From: Pyrrhoderma lamaoense | Lineage: Eukaryota; Basidiomycota; Agaricomycetes; Hymenochaetales; Hymenochaetaceae | Length of the DNA: 64,000 bases | Reading direction: 5' to 3' | Assembly: GCA_002794735.1 (NCBI GenBank) | Contig: NBAZ01000012.1 | Span: forward strand, 434,001-498,000 | Shown: in pieces, positions 1-12,207 of the stretch | Layout: each line of letters starts with the position of its first letter | Numbering within the stretch: the stretch's first letter is position 1 | Translations under genes and position numbers: made by a program | Notes under the pieces: generated by a model | Databases searched by the model: none | What the model was told of the DNA's origin: nothing | What the model saw: only the letters and a program-made list of their open reading frames with translations

Positions 1-331
1 AATGGCGCCGATGCGACAAATTTGATTACAAATAGCATTCAACTGCGTGCCGACGTTAACCTGATGAACGCACGAAACCTTGGTGTTGTCTTTGGTCGTA
101 AGTTTTCTTTCTTTTACTTTCGTCTCAAGTTGTCCTTGTGGTCACCTTTTTTTTTCGTCTAATGAGTCGAATTCGGCATGCTGACACAAAAAAAATCTCT
201 GTATTTTTTTTTCAGCCACTCTGATGAGATCCGCAGACCCGAGTCGAGAATTTGCTGATATGGCTGGCAAGTCGTTAGCGATTGAGTATCTTATCGAGAA
301 CGCTCCTTCCGTTTTCCCTTCGATTTCTTAA
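1..331 (+). CDS. RhoGAP-domain protein, C-terminal end (5' truncated by window)
   Basis: Two exons, 1-97 and 216-331, joined by a 118-nt GTAAGT...TTTTTCAG intron, give the last part of a RhoGAP domain that runs directly into the stop. The signature NLGVVFGPTLMRSAD is the conserved C-terminal helix block of GTPase-activating proteins for Rho/Rac/Cdc42, followed by an FADMAGK-type helix. RhoGAPs accelerate GTP hydrolysis on Rho-family GTPases and so shut down polarity and actin signalling at the plasma membrane. The catalytic arginine finger lies upstream of the window, so activity cannot be judged. The GAP domain ends about 10 residues before the stop, so in this protein it is C-terminal. Which Rho GTPase is the target, and what N-terminal domains (BAR, LIM, PH) it carries, cannot be seen. 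Confidence 0.85.
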
Positions 332-2064
332 AGTTCTGAAATGGAACGGAGAGTCCCATTTCGTTGCTCGAGGTTTAAAGTTCAAGACCGAAGAACACAA
401 GACGAAAGCGGAGGAGGAAAATGAGAAGTGGATGAGATGGAGCTGTTTTACGTTACTAGTTTTAGCTGAATTTTGTTATTTATTGGTTAAACCATAGTAT
501 TTCTATTATCCTCTCTTTCTCTTTCTCTCTCTCTATCTTCCATCGCCCACCTCGTTCCCCCACCGTCCCATAACCCTTCTTTTTTTCTCTTCCAGAAAAA
601 AAGGATTCCTTTCATGACATCAACTCATCCACAAATATCCTATTCATTGGTTCATTGGTTGCATACCACATTTATATAAATACTTGTATATGTACTCATT
701 CGGAGGGACTCTTTTTATTCAGGTCATAACTTCCTTTTTTCTCCTTCTTCTCCCTTCTTTTTTATATATATTTTCTCTCTCTTTACCTTTACTCTATTCT
801 CGTGTTTTATACATCATTTCGTGTATGTCGGTTTATGCATACATGTTATACAGCTACTATAAGATCCAGCCTTACGTTCATTCTTCTCCCACTTCCCCTT
901 TACTTCTCTCTCTTTTTTGGTTACCTTATTATATGAGCCTTTTTCTCTATCTCTTTGTTCATTGTGTGAAGAACCACATTAGCATCTATCTATCTTTTTT
1001 CCTTTCTCTCTTTCTCTCTCCCCTGCATTGCTTTAGTTTTCTTTTCTTTTATCAATTCTTCTCCCCCTCTGATTCCCTGTTCACAAGTCATCGTGTCACG
1101 TTCTCTCTTTACCTCTCCTCCCTCTCTTCCGCCCTCCTCGCTTCTTCTAACAGATTTCTATCATCCTTACACATCTTTTTGTTTAGATATACCCCTTCCC
1201 CCGCCTCTTTTTCTAACCTTCCTTTCCTCCCGATCTTTGGTTCTGTGTATCATTCATTGGGGCTATGTTTGTTGTCAATGTAAATTTTATTATTTTTCTC
1301 AGGGAAAAAAGTTGAAATGTTATACGTTATCTCAACGTATATATAACATATAAAGTCTGTGCGCGTGTGTTTCAATTGAGGAAAGGGGAAAGGGAGCATG
1401 GAGAGAGGCGATTTGATCTATCTTTGATTTGAGTGTACCTTTCTTTTGGAGGGTAACGGATTCAGATCTTGGTATTTCATTAAGGATTAGGAAAACCTGG
1501 ATGGTAAGGACATCATAGTAACCCCAGGGAATACTATGCATAAAGATGAATAAAACGAGGTAATATAGTAAAATTTACATAAATTAGAATGAAATGTGAT
1601 TAATAGAAGTTCACTCACGTCATATAGTCAAACCAAGTATCATTATGTCGTAGCTACGAATATTACTTACAATAGTGATAGGCGTTTTAAATACCTCTAA
1701 TTTGCTTCTTTTCTGATTCCCTGAGTTATAATGCAACCAGCCTGAGAGGGTCAATTAATTCTTAGATAAAATAGTCTATACAGTAAGTTGATCTTATTAT
1801 AGTTAAATATGATCAAGAGAGTAATACATTTAAGCCGGGAAACGACCTTCCTCGAGAGTCAATTGCAATACTGATGATATATGCCTAACGCCTAGCTAAG
1901 CCATGTCCTCCCGAAGTAGTCAAAGTCATTCTTCAGGATAAATCATCTCCGCCCATTTTGTCCCAATAGATGTGAGCAATAAGCATAACATGGTTGTGCA
2001 TCAGTAAAAGGCAGTTTGATGGCAACCTTGAATATATTAGCAATTTAGAGATGCTTTCTATAGT
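332..2064. other. Intergenic, pyrimidine-rich
   Basis: This holds the 3' flank of the RhoGAP gene. About 500-1320 is strongly C+T-rich on the plus strand (many CTCT, TTTC and TCTT runs), then there is AT-rich sequence to the next promoter. The long open frames inside 684-1353 are simple translations of pyrimidine-rich sequence, with no domain and no splice structure. I see no RNA gene or transposon. Confidence 0.5.
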
Positions 2065-2065
2065 G

Positions 2066-2073
2066 TATAAATA
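2066..2073 (+). promoter_or_regulatory. TATA box of the ATSGP-repeat gene
   Basis: TATAAATA lies about 80 bases before the ATG at 2153. The expected start region 25-35 bases downstream is followed by a C/A-rich leader (CATCATCAACTAC...) typical of strongly expressed fungal genes. Confidence 0.6.
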
Positions 2074-2152
2074 CCTTCAGTATCTTGCCCCCAGAACTCA
2101 TCATCAACTACAACTTTTACATCTCTACTCTACATTCACACTAACATCTAAG

Positions 2153-2641
2153 ATGTCCGGAAAGAAACAGACTCCTCCCGAGAAAAAGCCAGGGGCACTC
2201 AAAGTAGTAACGCAGGCGACCAGTGGCCCATCAAGTGACTTGTTAACCCCTAGCATGGCTGCGTATGCCTCCTTTAGCCCCCAAGGAGGAAAGAAAGCTG
2301 CAGATTCAAGCTCAACCAAAAGCACAAAACCAGTGAGCGCAGCATCACCTGGAAATAGAATAGGTGCGACCACCGGACCACTAGGTGATCAACCTGCATT
2401 TACACCTGTTGAAATGCATGCGACATCTGGACCATTGAGTGCAGGACCTGCCCGTGCTCCTACTGATGGCAAACGGAGTGCATTCCTAGCATCTGATACT
2501 ACATCTTCCAAAGTAGAAATGAGGGCGACATCTGGTCCAATAAAACACCTATATGCTAGACCAGCACCAGCACCACCTAAAGCGTCGGGGAGCTCCAGCG
2601 GAGGAATTAAAAGCAAAGATGGTAAATATGATAAAGTCTAA
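2153..2641 (+). CDS. Small hypothetical protein with ATSGP repeats
   Basis: A single-exon frame of 162 codons starting at the ATG at 2153, which follows a TATA box and a short CA-rich leader. An upstream extension of the frame to 1994 would start at TTG and is not needed. I do not recognise a family. The protein is hydrophilic and rich in Ser, Thr, Pro, Ala, Gly and Lys. It has no signal peptide or membrane segment and is probably disordered. Four spaced copies of a short motif are visible: QATSGPSS, GATTGPLG, HATSGPLS and RATSGPIK. The last two follow an acidic-hydrophobic lead-in (VEM), as if a unit of about 45 residues had been duplicated. The C-terminus is basic (SKDGKYDKV). The regular motif spacing suggests linear peptide-binding sites, but no function can be assigned. 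Confidence 0.6.
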   Translation: MSGKKQTPPEKKPGALKVVTQATSGPSSDLLTPSMAAYASFSPQGGKKAADSSSTKSTKPVSAASPGNRIGATTGPLGDQPAFTPVEMHATSGPLSAGPARAPTDGKRSAFLASDTTSSKVEMRATSGPIKHLYARPAPAPPKASGSSSGGIKSKDGKYDKV

Positions 2642-3732
2642 CCCCTCTCCTCGGATTAGGGTTGACACAGTTTTTTGAATGAGGAATTATTTCAATAATG
2701 TTCACTCTAACAGTATCATAATAATACATCAACCAATATAATTCCGATGATTCATTTTAACCATTTATACGTATACATGTGCGTTATTCCGGTATTCCAG
2801 TATCTGATCCGTGTATGTGGCTGCATCTGAGTGGAAGGTCGTTGTATACACCTGAGGTGAGCTAGATGAGCGGAAGCTACACTTTTAATATATTTTATAA
2901 AAATTTGTGATAAGCATTATGTCGATAAGAGATAGATAATGGAGAAAAATGGGTACGCGGAAAGAAAAGTGAACTGAAGTCGAGCTTCAAACCAGACCTA
3001 TAATCGAGACCACTACATTAGATTGATCTGGGACGAGCATTTCTTTGTGAACTGTATCGCTGTTTTGTTGCCGTTCAAGCTTCCGGTGATATATATTATA
3101 TGATAGATTCTTGAACCTTTCGAGTTTTGGCTGGTACGAAATAGGTTCCTAGAAAATATTATGGGCAACGATTGATAGTACTCAGGCGCACTGATCCGTT
3201 TCGTATATACCCAAGAGTGACAAAAAAGACTTTTCATTCACAAGAGGGACTACAGAAGGATGTTGAGACTGGATTTATGTAAAAATAGTGCAGTTTCTCA
3301 GTATGATGTCGTGAGTTTATGGTTTGGGAATCGGCTGAAGTCCTTCTGACGGACACCAGGATAGCTCGACAGAAAGCAATTGCTCTAGAAGTGCTGAACC
3401 AAGGCTTCTAATTTCAAATGTGGGCCCGACATTGATCGTAGATATAATGCGATACTTCATCTTCCAAGTCATTCGTCAGTAAGAGTATCAATCTCAAACA
3501 CCCGATGATTGAAAGAACAGTCTTGAGATTTCGAGAACTAAGAGAACTAAGATCATAAGATGAATTTTGATCATGGCAGCTTAGTAATGAATTAGTAATG
3601 AGCACTCAAACCTTATGATCGACGCTGTACTTTAGCTCAGAAATTGACTATTCGCTTGACATCTCTCTAGACTTGTACTGCGATTGACTCAAGGACAGCA
3701 TCTTTATCAATCTATCTTTAGGCTTAAATGCA
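2642..3732. other. Intergenic
   Basis: AT-rich sequence between two plus-strand genes, with only short open frames on both strands. The last 100 bases are the probable leader of the U2SURP-like gene. No repeat or RNA gene is recognised. Confidence 0.5.
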
Positions 3733-6667
3733 ATGGATAGGACAAAATCGAAGCTAGCAGCTTTCTTCAATAATGATGAGGATGAAGAACCATTTCCTGT
3801 ATGATTCGGAATTCGCAATGGCATTTTCCAGTTTGCCCTGCAATATTGGACTCACACATGCCTTTTTTCTCTTCTTATATCCCGTTTCTTTTAGCAAAAA
3901 CACGTAGACGACCAGAAGCTATCTCAGTACACGCAAGGTACCGTACGTAAATCAAAACGAGAGAAAGAAAAAGAGCGAGAGGAGGCAAAAAGGCGAGAGG
4001 AGGAGGAACTAGCTGCAAAGACGTATGCTGAGTTCCTTGATGCATTTGAAGGAGATGGATCGCGCAAGAGGGGCAGCGTACTTGTCAGAGCTTCGGTCTC
4101 TGCTGGAGATATAGAAATTGGTGGAGGCACTGAAAGTAGTGAAAGAACTTCTAGATCTAGGATATATATTGATGAACCACCATCAGTACGTTATTACTTT
4201 CGGTTCAAGATGATTCAAATTTCTTTAAGTATGTTGATCCCATGACGGAAAATTAGCGCCAGAAATCCCCTCCTCCAGCCCCAATGTCAAAGCCTAAAGG
4301 GAAGCGTGCTATGGATGATTTTCTTGAAGTCATTAAGAGGTTAGTCAAGTGTACGATTTCATCTCTCGATGATGCTTATTGGGACACAGAGAACAAGCGG
4401 AAAGAGAGCAAAGACTTTCTCGAAGTAGCAGGGGTATGTGTTCTTATACACTTCTGACAAAAATTTATGCGTATTGATTTCTGCCTTGTTCTCAATAGCT
4501 CAAGGCCGCTCAGTCACCGCGCTTGCAGGTACGTGGAATATATCTAGCAATAATCTATATAGCTAAGAACAGTTACTCAGCTTATGAAGGGCAGAGTGGA
4601 AGTAGAGACCGAGGGGATCCTTTAGTATGTAGTTAATGTTCCTTGGTCTTACCTTTATTACTCACGGATTCATACAAGACTTCCAATGTTTTTGTAGCAA
4701 ACTTACCAGCGAATGTCAGTGAGACATCGCTCGGTAACTTTTTTGCAGCCAGATGTGGGCCAGTTGGTTCGGTGGGTACTCCCTCGAAGTTCTTGCGAAC
4801 TAAATCTCAGATGTTAGTATCTTACAGGTCAAGATAATGTGGCCTAGAGGAGATAGTACACGCGGTCCAGGGGCTGATATGACTGCATCTCGTTCAAAGA
4901 AACACAGTGGCTTGAGCGGATTCGTCTCTTTCATGAAACGCAAAGACGCAGAAATTGCGGTACGCGATTATGATGGCTATGAATGGAATGGTTCTGTCTT
5001 GAGAATTGGATGGAGTAAAGCGGTACCTTTGGCTTCAAAAGCGGCATACGTGGGTAAGTCGCATATCGAATGAAAAACCATTACTGTCTTCTGGGTCTCT
5101 GACAAATCTTGTTCGTAATCCAGCAACACATTCCCAATCAAGATCTCGTTCTCTTAGCCGGGAGCGTTACAGAAGTCGAAGCTATTCTCGAGATCGATAT
5201 TCTTCGAGATCAAGGTCTCGTTCTCGAGGTTATAGGGACTCGAGGAGTTATTCACGAAGCCGTTCACGCGAAAGAAGTACTAAGCGGTTGAAACGATACC
5301 CAAGATCACGATCTCGTTCATTTGGACGCTCTAGGTCTCGAAGCAGAAGCCGTAGTCGTCGCCGTAATGATAGTCCAGCAGAGCGCAACCTAACTGGCGT
5401 AGATCCCGATACAGAAAAGTTTATTCGAACGGTAGCGCTGAAGGTCAAAGAAAACGGAGAGAAGTTTGAAGATTTGCTGAGAGATAGAGAACGCCAGAAT
5501 CCAAAGTTCTTGTTTTTATTCGATCCGTCTGTAAGTTAACTTTCAACCTTGCGGATTATACGTTTAGATCTTATGTTCATTGCTGTACACAGACTGCTGA
5601 AAATAGGCTTTATCGGTCCTTGATATTAGGAGAATCACTTGACGAGGGATTTGACGACGAGGTAGGTGATAGTATCATATAATTATATGAAGTGTTGTAT
5701 GAATGCAAGTTTTAGGGATATAACTCTGTATACTCAACTGATTCTGCTGAAGACTCCGAGCGTGAGAGAATAAAAAGGCATAAATTAGGTCGGCTTGCAA
5801 GGAAACGATTCGAAGCTATGCTACGCTCTCTCAGCGGTAAACGTGGGGAACTAGCTAGGTGCATGGCATTTAGTCTTGAGCACGCTGAAGCGGCTTCAGA
5901 AGTACGTTATTTACTTTCAATCTTTTTCTAAATGGTTTACTAATCAATCTCTTATTCCATATCCAGGTAAGCGACATTATTGTTGCCTCTCTCCTTGTGG
6001 ATAGCACACCCGTTCCACGCAAGGTGGCTCGGCTTCATCTAATTTGTGATATCTTGCACAATTCGGCTGCATCTGTACCCAGTGCATGGAAGTTCAGACA
6101 AGAGTTCCAAGCTAGACTAGGGATAGTGTTTGATCACCTCTCAGGAATTTATCATTCCTTCCCAGGGCGGATTACTGCTGAGACATTTAAGCAGCAGATC
6201 CTTGCTGTTATTGATGTTTGGGAAGATTGGATTGTTTTCCCTCCAGAGTACATGGCGACGTTAAGGTCTCGCCTTGAGGGAACGACTCAGGCTTCTGAAC
6301 TAGATGATAACGGTGGAAACAATAACGAAGAAGCAAACAAGAAATCTGGGGAGCAAGCGTTTGCATCAAAATTCAAGGCTAGCTCATTCAAACCGGCAGA
6401 AGTGGCAGAAGTTACGGCCCAATCGTCTGTTTCTGTTCCTGCAAGGCAACAAAAGATAGTGATGAGGAAGATATGGACATGGGCGATAGTGATGTTGAAG
6501 ATAAAAAGAAATCGGGCGATGATGACCTTGATGGGGAACCTATTGATGATGTGGATGGGGTGCCTATCGATGATATAGATGGTGCACCTATTGATGGAGA
6601 ATCTCTGGATGGAGAACCAATTGACGGAATGCCTATCGATGATGATATCGATGGAGAACCTATATAA
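3733..6667 (+). CDS. U2SURP: U2 snRNP-associated SURP protein (SR140/U2SURP-like)
   Basis: Thirteen exons (3733-3798, 3895-4185, 4257-4339, 4390-4433, 4499-4528, 4581-4624, 4679-4771, 4828-5053, 5124-5530, 5593-5661, 5716-5901, 5967-6401, 6446-6667) give about 731 aa. Domains in order: a charged N-terminus with the AAKTYAEFLDAFEG block of SR140; an RRM (SNVFVANLPANVSE to RIGWSKAVPL); an Arg/Ser-rich stretch about 90 residues long; a SURP module (DTEKFIRTVALKVKENG...FEDLL); a CID/RPR helical domain (KVARLHLICDILHNS to WEDWIVFPPEYM); and an acidic tail of repeated PIDD/DGEPID units, which is also seen in animal U2SURP. The protein acts in the nucleus with the 17S U2 snRNP in branch-site recognition. 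All joins keep frame with normal GT-AG introns except the last. That intron (6402-6445, 44 nt, donor GTGGCA) is atypical, and a single missing base near 6444 would explain the frame change equally well. The gene converges on the vigilin gene. Confidence 0.9.
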
Positions 6668-7247
6668 TATCAGAGCGCAATTTTGGCTCATATACTACGA
6701 TGTACTGGGCATCTACTGAAGTATTTGCATATCGTATTATACTTGTTTGTACTTCATTCGAACAGCAGTAAATTCAGCTTTTCTTAGTGACTACTCACAC
6801 ATCCATTGAAACATAGAGAGCAATTCATCTCAAGAACACCGGATAAAATGTGTATTCCGCAGAGATTAATAAAAATCGAGAACGAGCTGTAAACAAATAT
6901 AAAGACTGAGCTGTGGTATGATCCTATTTTATAACCCTAATTTACGAAGAAAGCGAAAAAAACGTGTTCTAATCCAATGTATAGGAATGGTTGTGTAAGG
7001 CTGGGACTAGGAAAAATGACCTGTTTCAATAACATAGGGGATAAGGTGGGTAACTAAAAAAGATAAAGCAAGAACTAAGGGCACAGTGGAGCGAATTAAC
7101 TTGTGTGTGTGATACAATTTGCTTTTGATATAGGGAAAACAAAGAAAATTTTTTGTCCGTCCAACCAGGATACACTTTATTCCCATATATAGGGTCGATA
7201 ATATTAGTTTTGTCGTTACAGATCATAATTGGTTCTCTGTTTTTTTC
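6668..7247. other. Convergent 3' flanks of the U2SURP-like and vigilin genes
   Basis: 580 bases between two stop codons facing each other. AT-rich, no coding or RNA signal seen; presumably the two 3' UTRs. Confidence 0.5.
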
Positions 7248-10200
7248 TCAATCGCCGCGACGGCCACCGCGACTATGAACGATCTTGAGGATTGCCTCCT
7301 TTGCATCTTCAATAGAAGATTCGGAGCCTGGAAATTAAGTACAGAATCAGAAATCAAAGATTCATAGGACTCTGAAAGAAGAAAAAAGAATAGACATACC
7401 AACAATAATGATTGTGTTGTTATCGCGGCCGACAGTGATATCAGCACCAGTCTCCGCACGAAGACGAGAGACATTAGCGCCTTTTGTACCAACGATACGA
7501 GGGAAAGCGCTCCTATCGGGTAGTGTCAAGAACCCAACCGAAGAAGAGTTCTCGGCTTGTTGGATCGCATTCGCAATAGCTTTCTTTGCCTTCTCCAGAC
7601 CCGCCTCATCACGAGCATGTAAAGTCCAAACAACATCTCCTTCCTCAGCATCCTGGTAATTCGGAACGACTTGCCATTCAATACCAGGTGTTGCAGCCGC
7701 GTTGTCATCATCATCGATGCGAGCTGAAGCAGCCGCTTCACTCACAGGCTTTGTGGGCAAAGCGGGCTTGGATGGTGCACCTGAATGAGTGACGTTCACA
7801 CCATAGTTTCGCAAGGTACGGAAGAAACTTCCTTGCTGGGTAATGAAATGGTGGTATTTGAGTGGAACGTTGACCTCAGCTTTTATGGCATCCGGAGCCG
7901 GGGCTTTTACATGAGCCTGTTTGTGAAGTTAGTTGTGTTCCGTTTCGCTAACATATGAAGAGACGTACCGAAAGCTCCTTGATAGCCTTTTCACAAGCAT
8001 CCCGTGTGCCAGAAACCTTGACAAGATTCTGGGGGTCCGCATCCTTAAAGTCGTCTGCATTTTCGGCCTCTCCAACCTGGTTGTAAGAACGAGAACCAGG
8101 GAACTGAACTTGCGCACCAGTGCGTGTCTGTAGCCCATTAAGGTTCTGACCATTCCTACCGATCAAGGCCTTGTGCTGAGCATTGGGAACCTCGACGTAA
8201 AGGACAACCCGATCCCGCAAACCTACAGCGATCTTCTCCAGTTCGGCCTGGAGCTTCTTAACAATCGCAGGATCACCACGGAGACGGACTTCATCAGACG
8301 GCTCAGACTGATTAGGGCTGGTAAAAATCGAGTGATATGAGCACGTAGCAAGTTGCATATCCAGGTAATCATGACTCACAATCGGATGAGGCTAGCCTGT
8401 TGTTTGGGGTCTGTAGGTCCTCCACAACGAGAAACCAGTTCACGAAGACCTTGCCCACCAGCGCCAATAATCGAGCGATGGAACTTGCGCTCAATGTTGA
8501 TGGTCGCCGTAACTTCTGAGCCAACCTGTTCCGCTATAGCCGAGATAGTCGCCTTTGCAGCAGCAATAGCTTTCTTTGTACCACGACAAGTGATGGTCGT
8601 AACTTGAGGGTCTTCATTAGATCTATCGACATCAATCTGAGCACCTGTCTCATCTTTAATCTCATTTATATTTGCACCACCGCGACCAAGTATGCGAGCA
8701 ACAGACTTGGTAGGTACGGTGAATTTGACAACATTATTTGACTCTTTCTCGAATTCGACGGCCTTTGGGGTGCAATCACTTAATTAGACGCGCGCTTGAA
8801 ACAGACCAGACTAGTTCCTTACCTCAAGAATCTCGGATTTCGCGCTGGCAACCCCTTTACGTCCACCTTTGACCAGGACCTCATCAGCTTTAAGGGCTTC
8901 TCTAGTCTTACCCTCTCCATTCTCAGCCGTCTCACGCGGGAATGTAATCTTTACACCATATTTCTCTTCAAGTCGAATGACATACTTTCCACCTTGTCCG
9001 ATGAGAGACGAATGATACTGTGCTGGGATTTTGAGTACCTCAGACGTTTCATCAGCAAGCCTTTCAACTTGACTGAGGATACGCTTCTTGGCTTCCTCCG
9101 CGTTCTCCTTCCTGCCGACGATCTAGACACGGAACTTTTTAGTAAACACAGTCGTACTAACTTTACGAAGGAAGCGCGCGAACACAGATAAAAAAAACAG
9201 TGACATACCTTGACTCTGGCCTTCTGGACGGCGGCGCCCTTTTTCTTCTTGCCAACTATTTCCTTCTCTTTCTCGTCACTTTCGTCGGAGAAGTCGATCT
9301 TCACACCAAGCGATTCTCTAAGCTTGTTGATCGCAGCACCCTGGCTGCCGACGATTCGGCCAACATACTCTCGGCTGATCTCGAACTCAGTAGACTAATA
9401 AACAGAATAAGTAAGATAACGGAACACAAACGACCAAAAGTAATAAAAAAATTACATAGCTGTTGTCGATGATATCGTTCTTTGCGTTTTCGACGATAGT
9501 ATGAATTTCTCTAATGGCACGGTCAACATCGGTACTAGTCCCGCGGACGAGAATGAAATCTTCTGTTTCTCCTCCAGCCTCTTTTCCAATCTTGATGGAA
9601 AGAGTCTTATCCTCTCCAATAATCCTAAATCAATACAAGTCAATGAAGTCCAGACATCGACTAAACGAGAAAACTCACGCATTAAGTGTAGTACCATCCT
9701 TACCAGCGACGTAGGAATGCCATTTAGCCTCTACAGGAACAAGCTGGCTCTTAACGTCAGCCACATCGCGTGCGAGTTTGAGTAATTCCTTTTCGACTTC
9801 TGAGAGATGCTGGCTTTTCTCGACCGGATTGGAGGAAGCTGAAGACGAAGTGGGGTCATAAACCAAAAGAACAGTGGAATCCTCGTTTGACTCGTCTGGG
9901 AAGTAAACTCGGACATTATGGTTTTCCTGGAAGGCTTTGAACCTGACCACGAGTATGAAAATCTGCTCAGATAGCTATAAACATCAGACTTACTTCTTCG
10001 CATATTTCCCACTCAGCACACGATGGAGTAACCAGTCGATTTGTACATCCTTTGTTCCACCCAAAAGGCTAGCGACGAAAAGAGAAAGCTGTTGGACAGC
10101 TGCGTCTACATATGCCTTTTCACCGATGATGTCGATGTTCAAGATCGGCGCCGTCTTCAAAACACCCGCAGGAGGAGTATAGACGGTAACACCAGAATGA

Positions 10201-11833
10201 GCAGCAGATAAAGTCTTCGCATATTGAGTCTTGATCATATACTTGACGATCTGCCTCGAAACTGTAACAGGACCAGGAAGCGGGAACTCATGGATGTACT
10301 GAGAGTTCGCCTTCTGCATAATCGCTGCCATACCATTCGCAAGATCGTTCTTGTCACCATACACAGTAATTTGGTCACTGGGATCTTCAGGGCGTGGGAC
10401 AACGACACCGCACTTGCTCTTAGCCATAATTTCGTCTACTGCGGAACCTACAAGTAGTCGATGCTGACGTTTCGGCAGCTGAATTGAGAATTGAGTAAGA
10501 TCAGTCTTAAGTGATTCAATCGTCGCTTTGATCTTTTCGATAACACGAGTAACTGCTTCACGATCACCAGAAGCAGATATTTCACGTTCAGCCCTGTTGA
10601 GAGAGAGATCAACTTCTGCACCATTTGCTTCATCGAGAAACTCTGCACGGCGAGCAACAACGAAAGGTAGGATATATTCCGGGATATCGCGCACACGCTG
10701 TGTACTCTTTGATGTCTTGGACGCAATGATCGTCTTCAATAGAGATACAGCTTCCTCGACCATAGGCTTCGATCCACTAACTGTTATCGGAGTAGTAGGC
10801 TCTTCTTCTTCGTCACTAGCCATATGCGCATGTCCATTACCATTGGTTTCGACTGTTTCCTTACGTGGAATATCGATTCTGACATTCGTCTGTTCACGAA
10901 TCTGTTTGAGTGTAGCACCTGAAAAAGTATGATTAGTTCGTAAAAAATTTAGACATTGCATTATAAAAATCTATGAGACGCCTACCCTTTGGACCGACAA
11001 TGGATGCAATAGTAGAAGCTGGAGCGTTGATAATAACCGTGGACTGTGACAGAAGTAATTATTGTATTAGTTTTCCCGAATCCTATGACTTTTGAATGTA
11101 TATATAACTCACCAACGGGCTGATAGCAGCGAGCAAGAAACGACGAGCACGTTCCAGTTCCTTAGCAGACTCAGCTTTGAAGAAGAACGTAGTCTGACGA
11201 GTCTTCGCATTTGAGCTAGCCTCACACTTCACCTTCGGGTGACGCGCAGTAAGTTGACGGAGTGCATCTCCGAGCGAGTTAATCGGTTTACTATCTCTTC
11301 CTCCAGAACCAGGGCCACCAAAACCAGTACCATGAGCTCCAGCAGCACCAAAAGCGATGTCCGACGCGTTCAGAGTGAGTCTGTCCGTGACGAGTGCAGC
11401 GGACGGGACAGCCGGTGCAATGCGCGGACCCGCAGCCGAGCCCCATGTAGGGCGCGTGGGCACCGTATTGCTACTAGGAGAAGGCGCGAGAGAAGGAAAG
11501 GCCGTCTCTGAGTTGGTATCGATAGCACGCTGAACTTGAACCTTTGGCTTCACATGTTTGGATTCATCACGGAAAGCTGGGAACGGGTCCGGAGCACCTT
11601 CAAGGTCGCGTCGAACATTGGGTTTTATCGACACTGCCGATTCCTTGTGAAGAGATGGGAAAGGGTCCGGAGCGCCTTCGAGATCATGCATTTTCTATAT
11701 GTATAACAGAGAAGAAGCAAAGGTAGTACCGATCAAGTTCAATTTCGAGAGAGAAAAAAGTCAGTGGTTGCTGTATGTGCTGGCCGGTTCTGACGCAACA
11801 TACCTGAAGTTCAGCGGCAGAGAGAGCAGCCAT
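7248..11833 (-). CDS. SCP160: Vigilin / Scp160-type multi-KH RNA-binding protein
   Basis: Twelve exons on the minus strand (11804-11833, 11113-11694, 10986-11043, 9994-10918, 9679-9942, 9456-9624, 9209-9394, 8823-9122, 8380-8762, 7969-8317, 7400-7916, 7248-7327) give about 1280 aa, the normal vigilin length. All twelve join without a break in frame. The start at 11833 gives MAALSAAELQ. The N-terminal exon holds two copies of DLEGAPDPFP, each followed by a similar Lys/Val-rich segment, a local duplication. From there the protein is a chain of KH domains. Good GxxG loops are seen as VGPKGATL, VAGKDGTT, VGSQGAAI, IGQGGKYV, LGRGGANI, IGAGGQGL, IGRNGQNL and VGTKGANV. Others are degenerate (for example VGSAVDEI, TQQGSFF), as is common in this family. 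The protein binds mRNA on ER-bound polysomes and affects translation and ploidy maintenance. ERO1 lies upstream on the same strand. Confidence 0.92.
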
Positions 11834-12207
11834 AGTGTATAAAGATATGTCCTAAAAGCGATTTGCCTTGACGGGGAGATGAGAGACCTATATGCAGAAT
11901 ACCGCGTCTACACTACCAGTAAGTAGACGGATGTGTTCAGCACGTTATGGAGAGATAGATAGAAAGTTGCTGTGTGCACAACTCGACACGTCGATCTGTG
12001 TGTAGATACCGTGCGAAAAAAAACGAGAACTCACTTTTTTTTGATATCAGTGATCAATATCAAACGCGCACATGTTTTCAATTCATCTGGTATTAACATT
12101 ACTATTATAACATGGGATAGATGTATGCTAATAAATTAGATAATATACACTTGCGAGTGCTATATAAATGAGTGGAGAGATCCGTATGGCTATACATATT
12201 TGCCAAC
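11834..12207. other. Promoter/leader of the vigilin gene
   Basis: 374 bases between the vigilin start and the ERO1 stop, both on the minus strand. It contains short AT-rich runs, with no TATA box of convincing form. Confidence 0.4.

Noticed and set aside
684..1353. Open frames of 199 and 86 codons after the RhoGAP gene
   Set aside because: They are translations of pyrimidine-rich sequence (Leu, Ser, Phe and Tyr only), with no domain, no start context and no splice structure.
7362..11511. Plus-strand and alternative-frame ORFs across the vigilin gene
   Set aside because: They are shadows of the minus-strand KH exons. The KH frame is continuous through eleven introns.
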